Shown: in pieces, positions 48,972 through 60,710 of the stretch
Layout: each line of letters opens with the position of its first letter
Position numbering within the stretch: position 1 is the first letter of the stretch
Source of the DNA: Cryptomeria japonica
Lineage: Eukaryota > Streptophyta > Pinopsida > Cupressales > Cupressaceae
DNA length: 64,000 nucleotides
Reading direction: 5' to 3'
NCBI RefSeq assembly: GCF_030272615.1
Contig: NC_081407.1
Span: forward strand, 269,795,870 to 269,859,869
The notes under the pieces: generated by a model
The model's database searches: none
Told to the model about the DNA's origin: nothing
Seen by the model: only the letters and a program-made list of their open reading frames with translations
Position numbers and translations under genes: made by a program

Positions 48972-49001
48972 TTTTTGCACACCATCTTGGTGCATACACC
49001 C
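48972..49001 (-). repeat. Right terminal inverted repeat
   Basis: On the minus strand begins GGGTGTATGCACC and continues AAGATGGTGTGCAAAAA. Followed outward by TCAA. Confidence 0.75.
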
Positions 49002-49046
49002 TCAAGTAGGTTTACAAACTTTTGTCTCTTGTCTTTTTGTGCTTAA

Positions 49047-49991
49047 TGTTGGCAATTGACACTCATCCCGTGGATACTGATGCATGAATAATGGTCTAGG
49101 GTTGTCATTGATGGGAACTCTCCTTGAAGATCTTATTCGGTAGTCATGAATTTTGATATCTCAAAGTTATTGTGATCCAGTGACACTCTACCAATAATTC
49201 AGGTTGAGCAGTGCAGTTTTGGTCCGAAAGCTTTCTGGTGATTGCGGTGGTGAGATTCGTGCATGGGATGATAGGCCCGACATATAAAAATCATTTTATC
49301 ATATTTTGGGTGATCCACATATGGTTTTGGTGATCGGTTGGAGACGACTCATGATTACACGTTACACTACATGCCAACTTGATAATTGTCTATTTTATGA
49401 TTGTGGAAATATAAGACTGATATAGAAGATCTTTTTGATATATGGTGTGAGGTGGTATAAGCGAGTTGTGAGCGATAAATCCTTTTGGTGCAATTTCACG
49501 TGCACATTCTTGATCTGGTAGTAGACTGAGACAAAAAATAAAGCAAAGTAGCAGAGGTGGTACAATCAGACTTTATGCGCTTAACTAAAACTCATCCAGG
49601 CATTACTTGATGCTATTTTGGAGTTCAACAATTGTAAAACATATCTGTAAAAGATTTGTAAGGTAGTGAGCCTTTTGAGGTTGTAGCCCTTATTGTATCT
49701 TGAGCTGTAAGCTCTAGGTAGTGTGCTTGAATGCTAGTACATTCCCCTTTTGTAATATTGTTTTGTACTGGCCATAGTGGAAAAATTTTGTGGGTTTAAA
49801 TACTACTATGGTTTTTCCCATTCGGGTTTCCATGTAAAAATCCTGGTGTTATGATCTTGTGGTTGTTTATCTTGTGTTTCTGCACTTTACTTTCTTGCAT
49901 ATGCTTTTCGGTGGTTTCAAAATAAGTCAGAAAATTTATTTGCATGTAGATCAATGGTTCACCCCCCTCTCAGTGATCCTTGATTCCAACA
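49047..49991 (+). repeat. 5' LTR
   Basis: Matches 55035-55998 closely. Near its 3' end are CCATTCGGGTTTCC, ATGTAAAAATCCTGGTG and the C-rich CACCCCCCTCTCAGTG. Confidence 0.92.
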
Positions 49992-49993
49992 AT

Positions 49994-50005
49994 TGGTATC
50001 AGAGC
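49994..50005 (+). promoter_or_regulatory. Primer binding site (tRNA-iMet)
   Basis: Exact TGGTATCAGAGC, 2 nt after the 5' LTR. Confidence 0.95.
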
Positions 50006-50059
50006 CTGGTTCCTCTGAGGAAGCCTAACTGCTTGAGGAAGGTCTCGGAGATTGAATCA

Positions 50060-51224
50060 ATGAATTCCAGTTTTTAGAGATAGCTTTGTGTGGCACTTGA
50101 GGATCTTGATGCAACAAGAAATGAGATAAGTTCCTTAAAGAGAAACCTGGATGCAACAAAAGACTTCATTAATGACTTGAAAGATCGGGTCAACACTTCA
50201 AGAGATAAGAGGAAAGAGTTGATGGACAAGATGAAGGAGAAAGAAGATCAAAGCATGGAAAATTGGGACAAAGTCGATGAATGTGATTAGCTTGTTAGAG
50301 AGAATGGTGTATTGAAGAATGAGATGCAATCCATTGTGATGAAGCTGACTAAGGAGACTGAGGACCGAAAGAAGAATGAAGAGAATTTGACTCAATCATT
50401 GAAGGACAAAAGCAGATGAATTCTTCAAGCTTTCCTATGAGAATGATCAGTTGAAGCTTTAGTTGACACAATCAAGGAATAATGGTCAAGAACTTGAGAG
50501 ACAGATTGTTGCCCTAAGTGATGAACTTTCTACTGCAAATGAATACAAAGAAAAATTCAATACTAGCTTAGCAAGGCTTGACGATATGATGGAAAGTCAA
50601 AGACATGGAAAGGACATGTGAGGACTTGGATTTGAGAAGGGAGAATCCTACAGATCTAGACAAGGCAATGCAAAACCTAATCATAAGAAGAGCAAGAATC
50701 CTTTGGCAAGACAACCTAATGCTCATAAATTCAGTGGTAGATGTTTTACTTGCAATAAATTTGGTCATATGATGAATCAATGCAGAAGTAGGATGAATAA
50801 TGGAATGAATAATATGAGAAATGGTCCTACCTTTACCATTTAGTGTTTCATATGCAATACTTTTGGTCACAAGTCAAATATGTGCAGGGCAGTAATGAAC
50901 AATTTTAAGAATAAGAGATGTTATGCTTGTGGGATGTTTGGACATATCTCTAACCAGTGCAGGATGAGACCAAATTAGATGAATTTCAGACCTATGTAGG
51001 GAAATGTTGTTTGTCGTACTTGCAACGAAATCGGTCACATTGCAAAGCATTGCAATAGCAAGAATAATGCTCCAGTGAACAAAGGCAAATCAGATGAGAA
51101 AGGCAAAGTGAAGGTAGAAGAGATCAAGGACAAGTATGAGAAGATGTGGGTTAAAAAAGATGAATCCAAGACAAATAGTGGATCTGCACTTGAATCTGGT
51201 GTAGGATCTTCATCTAGTAACTAA
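50060..51224 (+). pseudogene. Gag C-terminal type protein: coiled coil and four CCHC knuckles
   Basis: Binds and packages element RNA. Starts near 50060 (MNSSF, then a stop) or at 50090. The first ~110 residues are strongly charged and heptad-like (LKRNLDATKDFINDLKDRVN). Four zinc knuckles follow at 50742-51060: CFTCNKFGHMMNQC, CFICNTFGHKSNMC, CYACGMFGHISNQC and CRTCNEIGHIAKHC. The end is Lys-rich and Ser-rich (GSSSSN, stop TAA at 51222). The usual copia Gag N-terminal domain is missing. A few stops and shifts break the frame. Confidence 0.82.
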
Positions 51225-51624
51225 GGCATTTGGCCTTAGGAGTGGCATCTTCATGCAAAATTTTGCAGAACCCCCTGGAGAGATCTGTGATTGATTGTGG
51301 TTGATTGCAGATTTTTGCAAATGATTATCCAAAACTCTTCATATCAATCTTTGAATCCGGTTGAATGAATTATGCTGAAAAGAGCATCTGGTTGAACCTT
51401 ATTAGTTCATTTATGTCAACTTAAAATTAGGGTTTGCAAAGTTAAAAAGGGGAAAAATTGAATCATTTATCACATTGTGAGCAAAGAGTTGAAGTAGCAA
51501 AGCAAAGCGATCCAATTTCCTAGGCGATCAAAAGCTTAGAGGCATTTCGATAAAGGTTATTGTGCATCCGTCAGGAACAAGAGGTATTTTTAGAAGCATG
51601 CCTTGAACCCTAAAATTTCTCAAA

Positions 51625-54600
51625 ATGACATCTTCTTTTCTTAATATGCCTTTGGTAGTTGAAGTTTCTGAAAGAGAAAGACCCGAATTCAAGAAACATC
51701 CTTTTAAGTCTGTTGAAGATGACCCAACGATGCTTTCTTGTCCGTACCATATGGAGTTCTGCATGTTGATGATGTAAGAGCCTATATTCACTGCAACATT
51801 GAGGAGACTAGAAATGAGGTGATCATATCACTTTATAATAGACACCTCTGAGACAGGGATGGAAATCTCAAACCAAAATATACTCGATTGTAGAGGAAGG
51901 GTTTCATGTAATTTGTTCACGTCCCATTGTTTGATGAAGATGAGTGGGTGAGATACATTCTAATCCATGCGCATGATGAGTTTATATGGCTGGACAAACC
52001 TTACAAGATAACCAAGTAGGCCATCCATGCAGTCACTTGCCTGAATCAAATCGGTGACAAACCTAATCTGAGGAAGGTAATGAACCCTACTATTACAAAG
52101 TTAACCGGTGCGAAATTTGATAATAGATCTATGACAATTGATGACGTTTTGGAACATGATGTGAGATTTGCATCCATGATCATCAGATATAAAGTTTACT
52201 AGTCTAGCAGACTGAAGTTTGTTTCCAGTACAACAATTTATGCAGCTTATCAAATGGTGAAAGAAGATGTGTAGTATGATCTATGTTCAGTTCTTCTTGA
52301 AGAGATTCTCAAAAATTTAAAGAAGATTAAATTAGATAAGAAGAATGTTTTTAAATTTGGTTCTCTAATCATCTGTCTTGCATTTTATTTCATGAATGAG
52401 ATTCCCAGAATAGGGACAATTCAATGGGCATTTGACTTACCCGTGGCCACCCAAATCAAGCAAGGTCTACAAATATTGGGAAATAGGGAAAATCAGATTG
52501 CTTCCATATGGATCTTTTTCAAAATCTTCCAAGGCAAAATGAGGGATAGGGAAAAGATTCCTAAGCAAGTGGTGGAGAAGTATGAAAGCTCTATTTGTTT
52601 CATGGTCAGCAAGGATTAATGCCATATGGGGGTAGTAGAGCCTAGGACAATTTGGATTTTACCAATAGGTTATGAGGTTGATGCGCAAACACTTGAGGTC
52701 TATGCTCAACACCTTCTGACCAAACCGGTGGATCCTAATGAACCAAGATTTGGCATCTTCAAGGAGAAATATATGGAGTTACATAAGAAGTTCACCCATC
52801 TGACAAGAAAAAGAAAAGCATCCAAAATGGCTGAAGAAGTGGCTATGCCAATGGGATTCACTAGAGATCCAGTCAAGCAAGCAAGGGAGAATGCTACACA
52901 AATGGAAGAATCAGAGAAGCCTAATGCTGAGTCGTTTCCTTCTAAGGCAAAGCCTAAGGAGACTAAGTTTGCTCCTGCTCTAGTAAAGCCTTCTACAGGT
53001 CAAAGCTCATCCAGAAAAGGAGTTGTGAAGCAGAAGGAGAAACCAAAGAGGACCTATGTAGTTGTATCCCATGTTGCCTCTAAGACTAAGTCTAATGAGG
53101 AAGCAGAGAAAGCGAATAAGAAAGGTGAATTTGTTAGAGTAATCAGGAAACCTCACTCCGATGGAGCTCAGTAGAGAAAGAAGACTAAATTTGAACCTAT
53201 TATATCTAGTAGGCCTAAGAGAGGAAGAATGATAAGAACAGAGTTTGATATGGACCTCGAATCTGGTAAGGTAGAGGGTAAATATACCTTTATTCCTCCA
53301 TTAACTATGAAATAACTAACTAATGAAATTGTTAAGGATGGTAATATTAAGAATATCAATATATACTATGACGATTTTGATGAAAATGAGCAAAGAGAAG
53401 TTGAGGAAGTTGTTGTGTTGCATCTGCATAACTTCAACAAGCCATTAATTAAGCTAGAATGCAATATTCCCAAAGCTTTGTATAATAATCTTGATGCTAG
53501 GAGGCTAACAACAAGCAGATTAGATAAATAAATGAAAGTGCGAGAATTGATAAACATAAGTGCTTGCATATCTCAAGAAGAGGTTGATATACTTATGGAG
53601 TTGGCCAACCAAAAGGGATTCAAAAGCAAAAACAGAGTGAACAGGCTTATGGTTGGCAAGGTTGAAGAAGTGAGAAAAGAAAAAGAAGAAATATGGAGAA
53701 AGTTTCTAAAGATCAATCGGGTCCCAATCAATGAAGAAGAATCTCAGAAGGATGACACCTCTCATCCGACAGACCAGACCCATTCATCCCTTGATGCTAC
53801 AGATAGCCAAAATCCTCCAAATACAGTAGAGGTGAAAGGTGAAGAGGCTCAAGAGACTCCTAAGGATGTTACTGCACCAAGTGGCGACACTGGTGCACAT
53901 GTAAAGGATAAAGAAGAAGTTCTTATTGAGTAGCAACTGGTTGTGGGAAAAGAAGAGATAGAGAAGGATAAGACACAAGAGAAAGAAGAGCAGAGAATTG
54001 TCAATGTCTCGGTAGTCACAACAATTGACACTCCCAAGGAGAAAGGCAAAATAATTCTTCCGCAAATCTCTATTAATCTTGATAAAGTTATTGATATCGA
54101 ATAGATATCCCTGACAGAAAGGCTAATGGTAGCTGCATCAGTCTAGGATAAAGTTAGTCGGGACTTGGTGAACTCAGAGAATGAGGACAAGAAGTTAATT
54201 CAAATGCCTATTGATGTTTTACATAAGGTGTAACTGGACTTGTAGCTAGATTCCAATGCTAACCCCTTTGATAAATTATTGCAGTTGATTAATAGTGAAG
54301 CGAGTATTAGATAGATTTAAGGAGGTTCGTATGCAAACATTTTGAAAGATGATAGAAGATGACATAGTAATATTAAACAAGGGTCTGTAAACAATCTCTG
54401 AAGAACTAACTGAAGGTGGTAAGATATACAAGTCTTGTCTTATTTTGCCCAAATTCACAGTTGGTATAGACAAGCAGATTGGTATTTTTTAGGGTAAGCT
54501 AGCTTGAATTTCATAGTCATTTGACTCAAATGTAGCCCTAACCAGTAGCATAGAAGGGCAAGTAATGACTCTAAATGATCGAATCGCGAGCCTTAATGTA

Positions 54601-54780
54601 GATAAAGATAGAATTTAGAGGGGATTGTATGAAGGCTATGGCACAACCCGTTCCAACTAAATTAAAGGATGTGGAGATTCATGCCTATGTTTTCAGCTCA
54701 TTCATCACAATTTTGGACAACTTGAAGAATGGGTGGGATACTCACCTAGGATTTTTGAAGATTATTTCTGCAGATATCTT
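51625..54780 (+). pseudogene. Cargo ORF of ~1,050 codons, unknown function
   Basis: Sits where pol should be. Starts at ATG 51625 (MTSSFLNMPLVVEVSERERP). A shift near 51745 leads to DDVRAYIHCNIEETRNEVII. Then WVRYILIHAHDEFIWLDKPY followed by KIT.AIHAVTCLNQIGDKPN (about 51950-52065). Further on are DVRFASMIIRYKVY, a CSVLLEEILKNLKKIKLDKK segment and FKFGSLIICLAFYFMNEIPR (near 52355-52405). From 52626 the protein becomes Lys/Glu-rich and disordered. It contains KRKASKMAEE, PRTIWILPIGYEVDAQTLEV and, later, ISACISQEEVDILMELANQK (53570-53615). The third quarter (53720-54050) is very acidic. The rest is helical. Most stops look like changed Gln codons. Similar to uncharacterised plant TE proteins as I recall; no named domain. 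Confidence 0.72.
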
Positions 54781-55022
54781 CAAGTATGTATAGTATACCT
54801 GGTATACTTTCTTGTACATAAGTTTTTGAGGAGCACACCATCTTTGGCATTGTTGTCAAAGGGGGAGAGTAGAGTGAAAAATTTACAGAAGGATGCAAGT
54901 TTTTTGGTTGGTAGGTAGCTACAGGTTTTTGAGTTTTTAATCTAAGGGGAGCCTTAGAAATTCTGATCTAGTGTATAGGTTTCAACACTTAGTCATTATT
55001 CATGAGTGTTGCCATCAATGCC

Positions 55023-55034
55023 AAAGGGAGAGAT
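55023..55034 (+). promoter_or_regulatory. Polypurine tract
   Basis: AAAGGGAGAGAT directly before the 3' LTR. Confidence 0.82.
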
Positions 55035-55998
55035 TGTTGGAAATTGACACTCATCCGGTGGATAATGATGTATGAATAATGGTCTAGGGTTGTCATTGAT
55101 GGCAACTCTCCTTGAAGATCCTATCCGGTAATCACGAATTTTGATATCTGGAAGTTATTGTGATTTGGTGACAGTCTATCGGTAATTCAGGTTGAGCAGT
55201 GCAGTTTTGGTTTGGAAGCTTTCTGGTGATTGCAGTGGTGAGATTCGTGCATGGGATGATAGGGTCGACATATAGAAATAATTTTATCATATTTTGGGTG
55301 ACCCACATATGTTTTTGGTGATCTGGTTGGAGCTGACTCATGATTACACGTTACACTACATGCCAACTTGATAATTGTCTATTTTGTGATTGTGGATATA
55401 TAAGATCGGTGTAGAAGATCTTTTTGATATATGGTGTGAAGCGGTATGAGAGAGTTGTGATCGAGAAATCCTTTTGGCACAGTTTCACATGCACATTCTT
55501 GATCCAGTAGCTGACTGAGATAGAAAATAGAGCAGAGTAGTAGAGGTGGCACAATCAGACTTTATACACTTAACCAGAACTCATCCATGCATTGTTTGAT
55601 GATATTTTGGAGTTTAATAATTGTAATTCATCATTGTAAAAGATTTGTAAGGCATTGAGCCTTCCAGGGTTGTAGCCCTTATTGTATCTTGAGTTGTAAG
55701 CTCTAAGCATTGTGCTTGAATGCTAGTGCCTTCCCCTTTTGTAATATTATTTTTCTATTAGCCATAGTAGAATAATATTGTGGGTTCAAATCCCATCGTG
55801 GTTTTTCCCATTTGGGTTTCCACATAAAAATCGTGGTGTTATGATCTTGTGGTTGTTTATCTTGTGTCTCTGCACTTTACTTTCTTGCATATGCTTCCGG
55901 TGGTTTTAGAATAAGTCAGAAAATTTATTTGCAAGTAGATCACTGATTCACCCCCCCTACCGCCCCCCCCCCCCCCTCAGTGATCCTTCATTCCAACA
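55035..55998 (+). repeat. 3' LTR
   Basis: Same start and end as the 5' LTR. The extra length is partly an expanded poly-C stretch at about 55950-55978. Confidence 0.92.
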
Positions 55999-56003
55999 CT
56001 TAA

Positions 56004-57248
56004 AAATTTGACTTTTTCCAAGAATCTTTTGTGATCAGACTTTCAATTGGTAGAGAATATTGGAATTAGTTTTGTTTTGAATAACAAAATGCAAAAAAAG
56101 GATCACAATCAATTGCTAATTTCATCAACCTCTCAAGAATTGGAATCCACCCTCGGGTAGGTATAAATTGTTTTCTTTACTAAAATTATGATTCGAGAAA
56201 TGATTTTTACCCCATTTCAAAGTCACTTGTGTATTTTACTAACCCTAGAACAATTGTGCATGAGTTCAATAATCCTTCTAGATTTCATTAGCTCTTTGAA
56301 AATTACAAAGTGCCTCTAATTGTTTCCATGGTCAAAAAGACTTAATAGGGTTACATTATATTCATTGTTGCAGCTAGAACCTTCAAACCACTATCCTTGA
56401 CTTCATCATCACCATGAAGCAACTAGGAGGGGGTTATACTCTAGACACAATTCCATCATCGACTCTAAGATGCGTCATTTGGAAACAACTTTCGGTCAAA
56501 GATATTTTACTTACAAGCTTGTAATGTTATTTTACTAAATCAACATTGTTCTTTATTTATAGATTGCAAGAGATTTCACTAAGCAATATTTTTGTTCAGA
56601 GAGGGCCTTGCCACCCCTTGTCTTTATAGTACATCTCTCTCAAACTCTCTACACTCTTTAGATTATCTCGTTAATCCATTATTTCTTTTTGAATCTTGTA
56701 CCATTTTTTACAACCTTACACCAAAAAAATAAAAACACATGGATGCAAAATGGTTGATCTTGATAGAAGAAGAGAAGCAATCATAAAGTGTCGAACTAAT
56801 CACATAATAATGAGCTTAATAGAAGGTCAAAGGTCAGTTTTAGGCCAAATAAATGATAATCGTATGAATATTGTCATACATGTACTAATGTAGCTCTCAA
56901 ACACGAATTTGACAGAAAATTGATATATCATAAATGTGCTAAAGCAACTTAAATTCTTTCACTCATTTCAAATAGTTTTTTTGACACAAGTGAAATTATA
57001 GCCATGAATGAATGTAAAGCTAAAATGGGCCTTTTTTACCTTTTCAGTAAAATTTTTTTACCATGTGTGTACGTACACTGGGAATGATTTAGTTACATAA
57101 AAGAATCCTTTTAGGTTTTATAGTTGGTATTGGTAGTCCATCTAAATTTTATTTAATCTACATACTTGGGTAACATGTCTTGCATGATGTTTCCAAATTT
57201 GTGCTGAATGTTATGCGCTGCTCGGCTACCACTCTATGCCTCATGCAG
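56004..57248. other. Non-coding DNA
   Basis: No coding frame or repeat is supported. Towards the right it would be an intron if the exon at 57249 is real; the last bases CTCATGCAG make a good splice acceptor. Confidence 0.45.
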
Positions 57249-57368
57249 GAAAGTACGTCCAAAGGTAAAGGCAAGGATGATGAGGACTACAAGGCCCTGT
57301 TCAAATTCCTCACCAAGGAATGGGCAAGAAAGTTCCTCCCCAAGAGGAGCCATGGAAAAAAGAAGTAA
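57249..57368 (+). CDS. Possible last exon of an unidentified host gene
   Basis: After the acceptor CTCATGCAG an open stretch encodes 39 residues and ends in TAA. It starts ESTSKGKGKDDEDYKALFKF and continues LTKEWARKFLPKRSHGKKK. Its GC content and codon use differ clearly from the AT-rich surroundings, and it is undamaged. The basic Lys/Arg tail suggests a nucleic-acid-binding or nuclear/nucleolar protein, but I do not recognise the family. Earlier exons were not found in the window; they may lie beyond the transposons to the left. A chance open frame or retained pseudogene exon is possible. Confidence 0.45.
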   Translation, partial: ESTSKGKGKDDEDYKALFKFLTKEWARKFLPKRSHGKKK

Positions 57369-58220
57369 TGCTCTGAATGCGGAGGGATACTGGTTTTTTG
57401 TTTATGATTAGTAGCCTATGGGCGGATAGGTTTAGCCTATGATTTTGTTTAAGTTTCCACGTTTATTGCCCTACGTGGCAAATATCTAAAAATTTGCTTA
57501 CTACTACTTTAACTCTGATAAACTCTCGTAGAATGATAGTTGTTTTTGATAGAGGCAAAAGGCTGTAATGCTGTTGTTTATATGCGGTCAATGGTCCTGC
57601 CACTGATCTTCTTAATGTTCCTATGGGCCAACCCCCTTGCATTTTGGCTGCTTTTTAATATCAAAAACATGTCTTGCACGAAAATACATGTTGTCACTTT
57701 CTGAACTATAAAATGACATTTATTTAATACTTCATGCGGAACTATACTGCATTGAAAATGATTTTTGAAAAATCTGCATCAAATTTATTATAACGTACTT
57801 AATTAATTCAGACTAGATCAAAGCAATAATTCCCTAATTGAAAGGAGTAAGAAAGCCTATTTCATTTTAAATTGTCTCTTAATTCTTGCTATTATATTAC
57901 AAATCAATCTTTGAATAGATTCTCCATAATGTCACGTATTAGTTGATCCTCAATCTATTAGCTTAGGTTTCAAAGGAATTCATAGCTAGAAAGCCATATT
58001 ACTTCTGAGGTCTCCAACAAATTTACTACTACAAAACTAGATAAGAGAAAATTAAAAAAACTATGCTTTAGATATCCCCAAGCCAAAGAAAATTGTAATG
58101 GAAAATTAAAACATCAGAAAATGATCATATGATCATATGTGTTATTGTAATGGAAAATTAAAACTATGCTTTAGATATCCCCAAACCAAATAATAATAAT
58201 ATATAGTAATATAATAATTC
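57369..58220. other. Possible 3' UTR, then non-coding DNA
   Basis: 57369-57660 could be the 3' UTR of the exon above. From there to 58220 it is AT-rich; the phrase GTAATGGAAAATTAAAAC repeats near 58096 and 58147. Confidence 0.4.
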
Positions 58221-60710
58221 ATGGGTCTGGGTAGAGGTCTCTGGGCGAGAAATTGTTTTTCAAAAAATATTTGATGGGATAACGATAAAGGGCAGAATAG
58301 AGAACACCAAAGACAATATGGCAGCGGTCAGAAATGGTAGAATGATAGAGGGCATAACAAAGAAGATCAGAGGCATTTTGATAGCGGCCACAACACATAA
58401 CACTATAGGTATGCCAATGGGGGGTATAACAAGTGCCCACCCTATTCAAATGGCTTCTTTGTGAGACACAGGGTTTTGAATGGACATAGATTTTCCAAAC
58501 CAAACTGGAAACCTTTCCATTCTCTGAAGAAGCTGAGTAAATAAAAAAAGCCGATCTTCGATATTTGTGAGGAAGACAAGACTCCAATCCCATCTTGGGA
58601 AATAGGGAGGGATTTCATCCCAAAGAAGCAAGAGTACACATCCAAATACCTTGAAAGCTTCTTAATTACCAATGGGTTTTGATCTGGACAATGCTTGACT
58701 TTCCCTAATAACATTCCTATTGGGAGGAGAAAGTATGTTGATGCCCTAAATAAGACTGGAACCCCCAACACTCATTCAAATCTTTCTTTCCCAAACAATA
58801 TTGCTTTGGGACCTTCCTTTAAGAAAACAAATAGAGCTATATTGTTGGAGGAGCTTAGCTCGATGTCCCTTCTACAACATAGGGGAAGTTGTGTGAATCG
58901 TGAAGTGCAAAAAGATCACCCTGTCAAAGTCTGGCAAAAGAAGAAAACTCTCTTAGAACAACAGGTCGCTTCGAGAGAGCTAAAGGATAAAGATTACTCG
59001 CTCAACAGGTTTGCCAATTAGGAGGAAGGGAGCATCAAAATATTATCCCCAGATCACTTGCTGGAAAGTTAGGTCTCAAATTTGAGAAGTCGAGTGTTGT
59101 TTGGTAAGTTCTGGTCTTATTCCCCTTCACTATCACAATTAGATATGTGGGTCACTAAATATTGGGAAGGGATGAATCAAGTTTTCTATAGTGATTAGGG
59201 ATCAATTTCTTTACTGTTATTTTCAATTCAAAGTTAGCCAGGGATAACGCACATAAATGCAAGGGATGGTTCTTTAAGGGATATGGTCTTTTCACAATGC
59301 TCTGGTCTCCAAAATTCAATCATCAGATAGAAGACATTAAATATGCACCCTTCTGGATTTCCTTTCTAGGCATTCCATTCGAATATAGAGATTTGGATCT
59401 CATTGAACAATTTGCAAATAGATTGGGAATTTTTTTTAGATGTGAATTTATTCCCTTTGATAATCCCCATCTCACATTATGGGTATGCCTGTTGTTGGAT
59501 TTGTCAAAACCTTTCCCTAAATCTCTCTCCATCTCATCAAAATTTGGGAAATGGTCACAAATGCTCCTTGTGGAAGATCCACAAATAGTAGATCATCACT
59601 CAGATCGTCTAGGGCATTTAACCTCTCTATGTCAAGGGATGGATTATCAAAATATCATTGTCTGTGATGATCATATTTTAGATGCTTTCAAATGTAAGGC
59701 CCAAGCTCTTCCCAACAAGGATAACTCTTTATATCCTGAGAACTTAGTTGATCAAGGGTCTAACTCGTTAAAGGAAGATATGGGAGAATGATATGCAAAA
59801 GTGGGGAGTGGTGATGGAATGAAATAGGATATAACAAATGAGTCATGCAATGCTTCCTTTCAGGTCCACAATGAAAAGACATCGAACTCAGTAACCCTTC
59901 AAGAACATAACATTTATTCAATAGCATCAGTATTTGGGGAAATTTATAAAATAAACCTAAAGCCTTGGATACCAAGGGATTTAGCTACTAGATCTTTCTA
60001 GGACTTTTTTTAAGATAAGAAGGGAGTCCAAAATATATTTCCAGACTCTTTTCCCAAATACCTCCATAATGTGTTCGATAATAAGGCCCAAGCACAAAAT
60101 GAATTTCCAGTCATTCATTTTGTCCCTTTACCCATAGGGGGAACTACAAAATTGGATCTCTAGGGCGGCAAACATATTGTGCCTTCAATACACTCTTATT
60201 ATTTCTCCTCCTCTCAAAACCCTCAATCTCGTCCCTCCCAAGTGGGCTCCTTCATCATCTGTTGTGTCTTATGGGTCTTCCCATTTTGACTTAAATAGAG
60301 AGTTTTTAATACAATTCAAATCTTTGATTCTGAAAGACAAACATGAGAAGATAGTTGAAGAATAGATTCATAAGGCATGCTCTTTATTTTTAGATGAGCA
60401 GTTGGCTCAGGAGGGCAGTATGCTTGGTATTGACGATCTAATACAAATAGATGATCATATATCTAACCAAAAGGTGATCAAAGAGGACTTTCAGAATGAC
60501 CCACTACTGACAGAGGAAAGTGAACTTAGTGATCATAACCAAGCATATGATAATTTGGATAATAAGAATACCAACTCCTCAGAACATCAAATTTCAAATA
60601 ATCAAGACTCTCCAGGAGTGGTGTCCTCCATATACCAAACAAGGTCAAAAAAGTTAAGCCTGACTTCCAAACCTAAGGGGAAAGTGGGCAGACCCCCAAG
60701 AAAAGGATAG
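58221..60710 (+). pseudogene. LINE-D ORF1: DUF4283 protein with AT-hook-like tail (decayed)
   Basis: RNA-binding ORF1 of an L1-type LINE. A start at 58221 gives MGLGRGLW and then a Gln/Asn/Gly/His-rich N-terminus. The central part (59200-59700) is the DUF4283 domain: GYGLFTMLWSPKFNHQIEDI, then FWISFLGIPFEYRDLDLIEQ, and GKWSQMLLVEDPQ. No clear CCHC knuckle is visible, unlike LINE-A and LINE-C. The C-terminus is acidic (60400-60600) and ends RSKKLSLTSKPKGKVGRPPR, an AT-hook-like GRP core. Several stops and at least one shift (near 59290) occur. Confidence 0.75.

Larger units (their letters stand above)
35237..49001. mobile_element. 13.8 kb TIR DNA-transposon-like element with two genes
   Basis: Terminal inverted repeats at 35237-35266 and 48972-49001 match at 26 of 30 positions; the inner 22 bp are identical and include TGCACCAAGATGGTGTGC. 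Outside both ends is TCAA (35233-35236 and 49002-49005), a possible 4-bp TSD. Just inside, both ends carry inverted copies of CCAAGCCTAA and clusters of a GCGTATG..GGTTTT-like word. Inside are a decayed multi-exon DDE transposase-like gene (plus, 40.8-43.7 kb) and an intron-rich second gene (minus, 46.1-48.7 kb). The layout recalls two-gene families such as CACTA, but the ends are not CACTA and the TSD is not 2-3 bp. TCAA is one change from TTAA, the target of Kolobok and piggyBac. Family not assigned. Confidence 0.7.
49047..55998 (+). mobile_element. Non-autonomous LTR retrotransposon with gag and a cargo ORF
   Basis: A 6.95 kb plus-strand element. LTRs are 945 and 964 bp, starting TGTTGG and ending CCAACA. 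CTTAA flanks both sides (49042-49046 and 55999-56003), an exact 5-bp TSD. The PBS and PPT are in place. The internal region (49992-55034) has a zinc-knuckle gag and one long unknown ORF. I see no DSG protease, no integrase triad and no YVDD/YMDD box, so transposition would need enzymes from a copia-like relative. Gag is like that of the minus-strand element at 26.3-27.5 kb. It sits 42 bp from the right end of the TIR element. Confidence 0.9.
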
